A stretch of DNA of 64,000 bases, from positions 372,001-436,000 of the forward strand of contig CAVYWO010000012.1 of assembly GCA_963772295.1 (NCBI GenBank), given 5' to 3'. Below, in pieces: positions 63,917 through 64,000 of this stretch. This DNA comes from AP-15 sp963772295. Its GTDB lineage: Bacteria > Pseudomonadota > Alphaproteobacteria > ATCC43930 > CGMCC-115725. Every line of letters starts with the position of its first letter. The stretch's first letter is position 1. Below the pieces are notes generated by a model. That model searched no databases. It had not been told where the DNA came from and worked only from the letters and a program-made list of their open reading frames with translations. The position numbers were made by a program, and so were the translations under genes.

Positions 63917-64000
63917 ATGCCCGAAAGTGATACGGTCAGAAAAGGTGAGGTGATCGAAACCACGGTCGATGAGTTGGCGCGCCGGGGTCTCGACCCGCAT
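63917..64000 (+). CDS. Start of a gene cut by the window edge
   Basis: ATG 63917, preceded by GAGGAGC, opens a frame with no stop up to 64000: MPESDTVRKGEVIETTVDEL then ARRGLDPH. Only 28 codons are visible and no family can be assigned. Confidence 0.5.
   Translation, partial: MPESDTVRKGEVIETTVDELARRGLDPH

Overview
The window looks like a chromosomal segment of a GC-rich alphaproteobacterium, most like Rhodospirillales and relatives. The reasons are the gene content and gene order: a complete liv branched-chain amino acid ABC operon with a DUF6867-like membrane protein, an uvrC-pgsA-(mobB-moeA)-moaD-moaE run, Coq7, DsbB, an HpnL-like protein, a class III cyclase with TPRs, GC-rich interspersed palindromes and many 4-bp start/stop overlaps (including TTGA). 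I cannot name a genus. No rRNA, tRNA or CRISPR array was seen.

Layout. 1-1707: an AT-richer membrane-protein gene (minus) running off the left edge, with a perfect TGTGA-N6-TCACA palindrome upstream. 2073-9397: pccB, livHMGF, a small membrane protein and the binding protein. 9561-16216: small envelope proteins, an HpnL-like flippase-type protein, a phosphatase and an RND efflux pair. 16365-17175: a decayed tyrosine integrase. 17819-31473: a co-oriented minus-strand island of about 14 kb. It encodes a Tat-signal pentapeptide-repeat protein, two PqqD-type domains (one alone, one fused to an FkbM methyltransferase), three copies of an HPr-kinase-like ATPase (two originally fused to a GT2 glycosyltransferase) and six further glycosyltransferases (GT4, GT10, Anp1/GT62-like, GT71-like, GT2-TPR, NodZ-like). 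This is the most novel part of the window.

32342-36240: a VOC protein, fragments, and a P450 / 2-hydroxyacid dehydrogenase / DHQase-like operon. 36359-42215: a lytic transglycosylase, a badly frameshifted ABC exporter, a tandemly duplicated Uma2 gene, YqaA, DsbB, Coq7 and a Phd antitoxin with a decayed toxin. 42680-45733: a MITE-like element, an oxidoreductase and a hydrolase, then a graveyard of gene fragments (SDR, IS1380 transposase, TPR-cyclase). 45824-51348: a cyclase-TPR protein, hicAB, an MBL-fold hydrolase, an AT-richer three-gene module with an HTH regulator, and a DUF2283 gene. 51372-54064: a TPP enzyme and a frameshifted ureohydrolase. 54073-62528 (minus): uvrB, a FolM-like reductase, uvrC, pgsA, mobB, moeA, moaD, moaE, i.e. 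excision repair, phospholipid synthesis and molybdenum cofactor synthesis. 62777-64000: a hypothetical gene, a decayed VapBC pair and the start of one gene at the right edge.

Several genes carry one or more single-base frameshifts (ABC exporter, ureohydrolase, VapC, Anp1-like, GT2-kinase copies), while long neighbours (RND 3.1 kb, uvrB, uvrC, cyclase) are intact. Real decay is therefore more likely than a uniformly poor sequence, but read-level confirmation would decide it.
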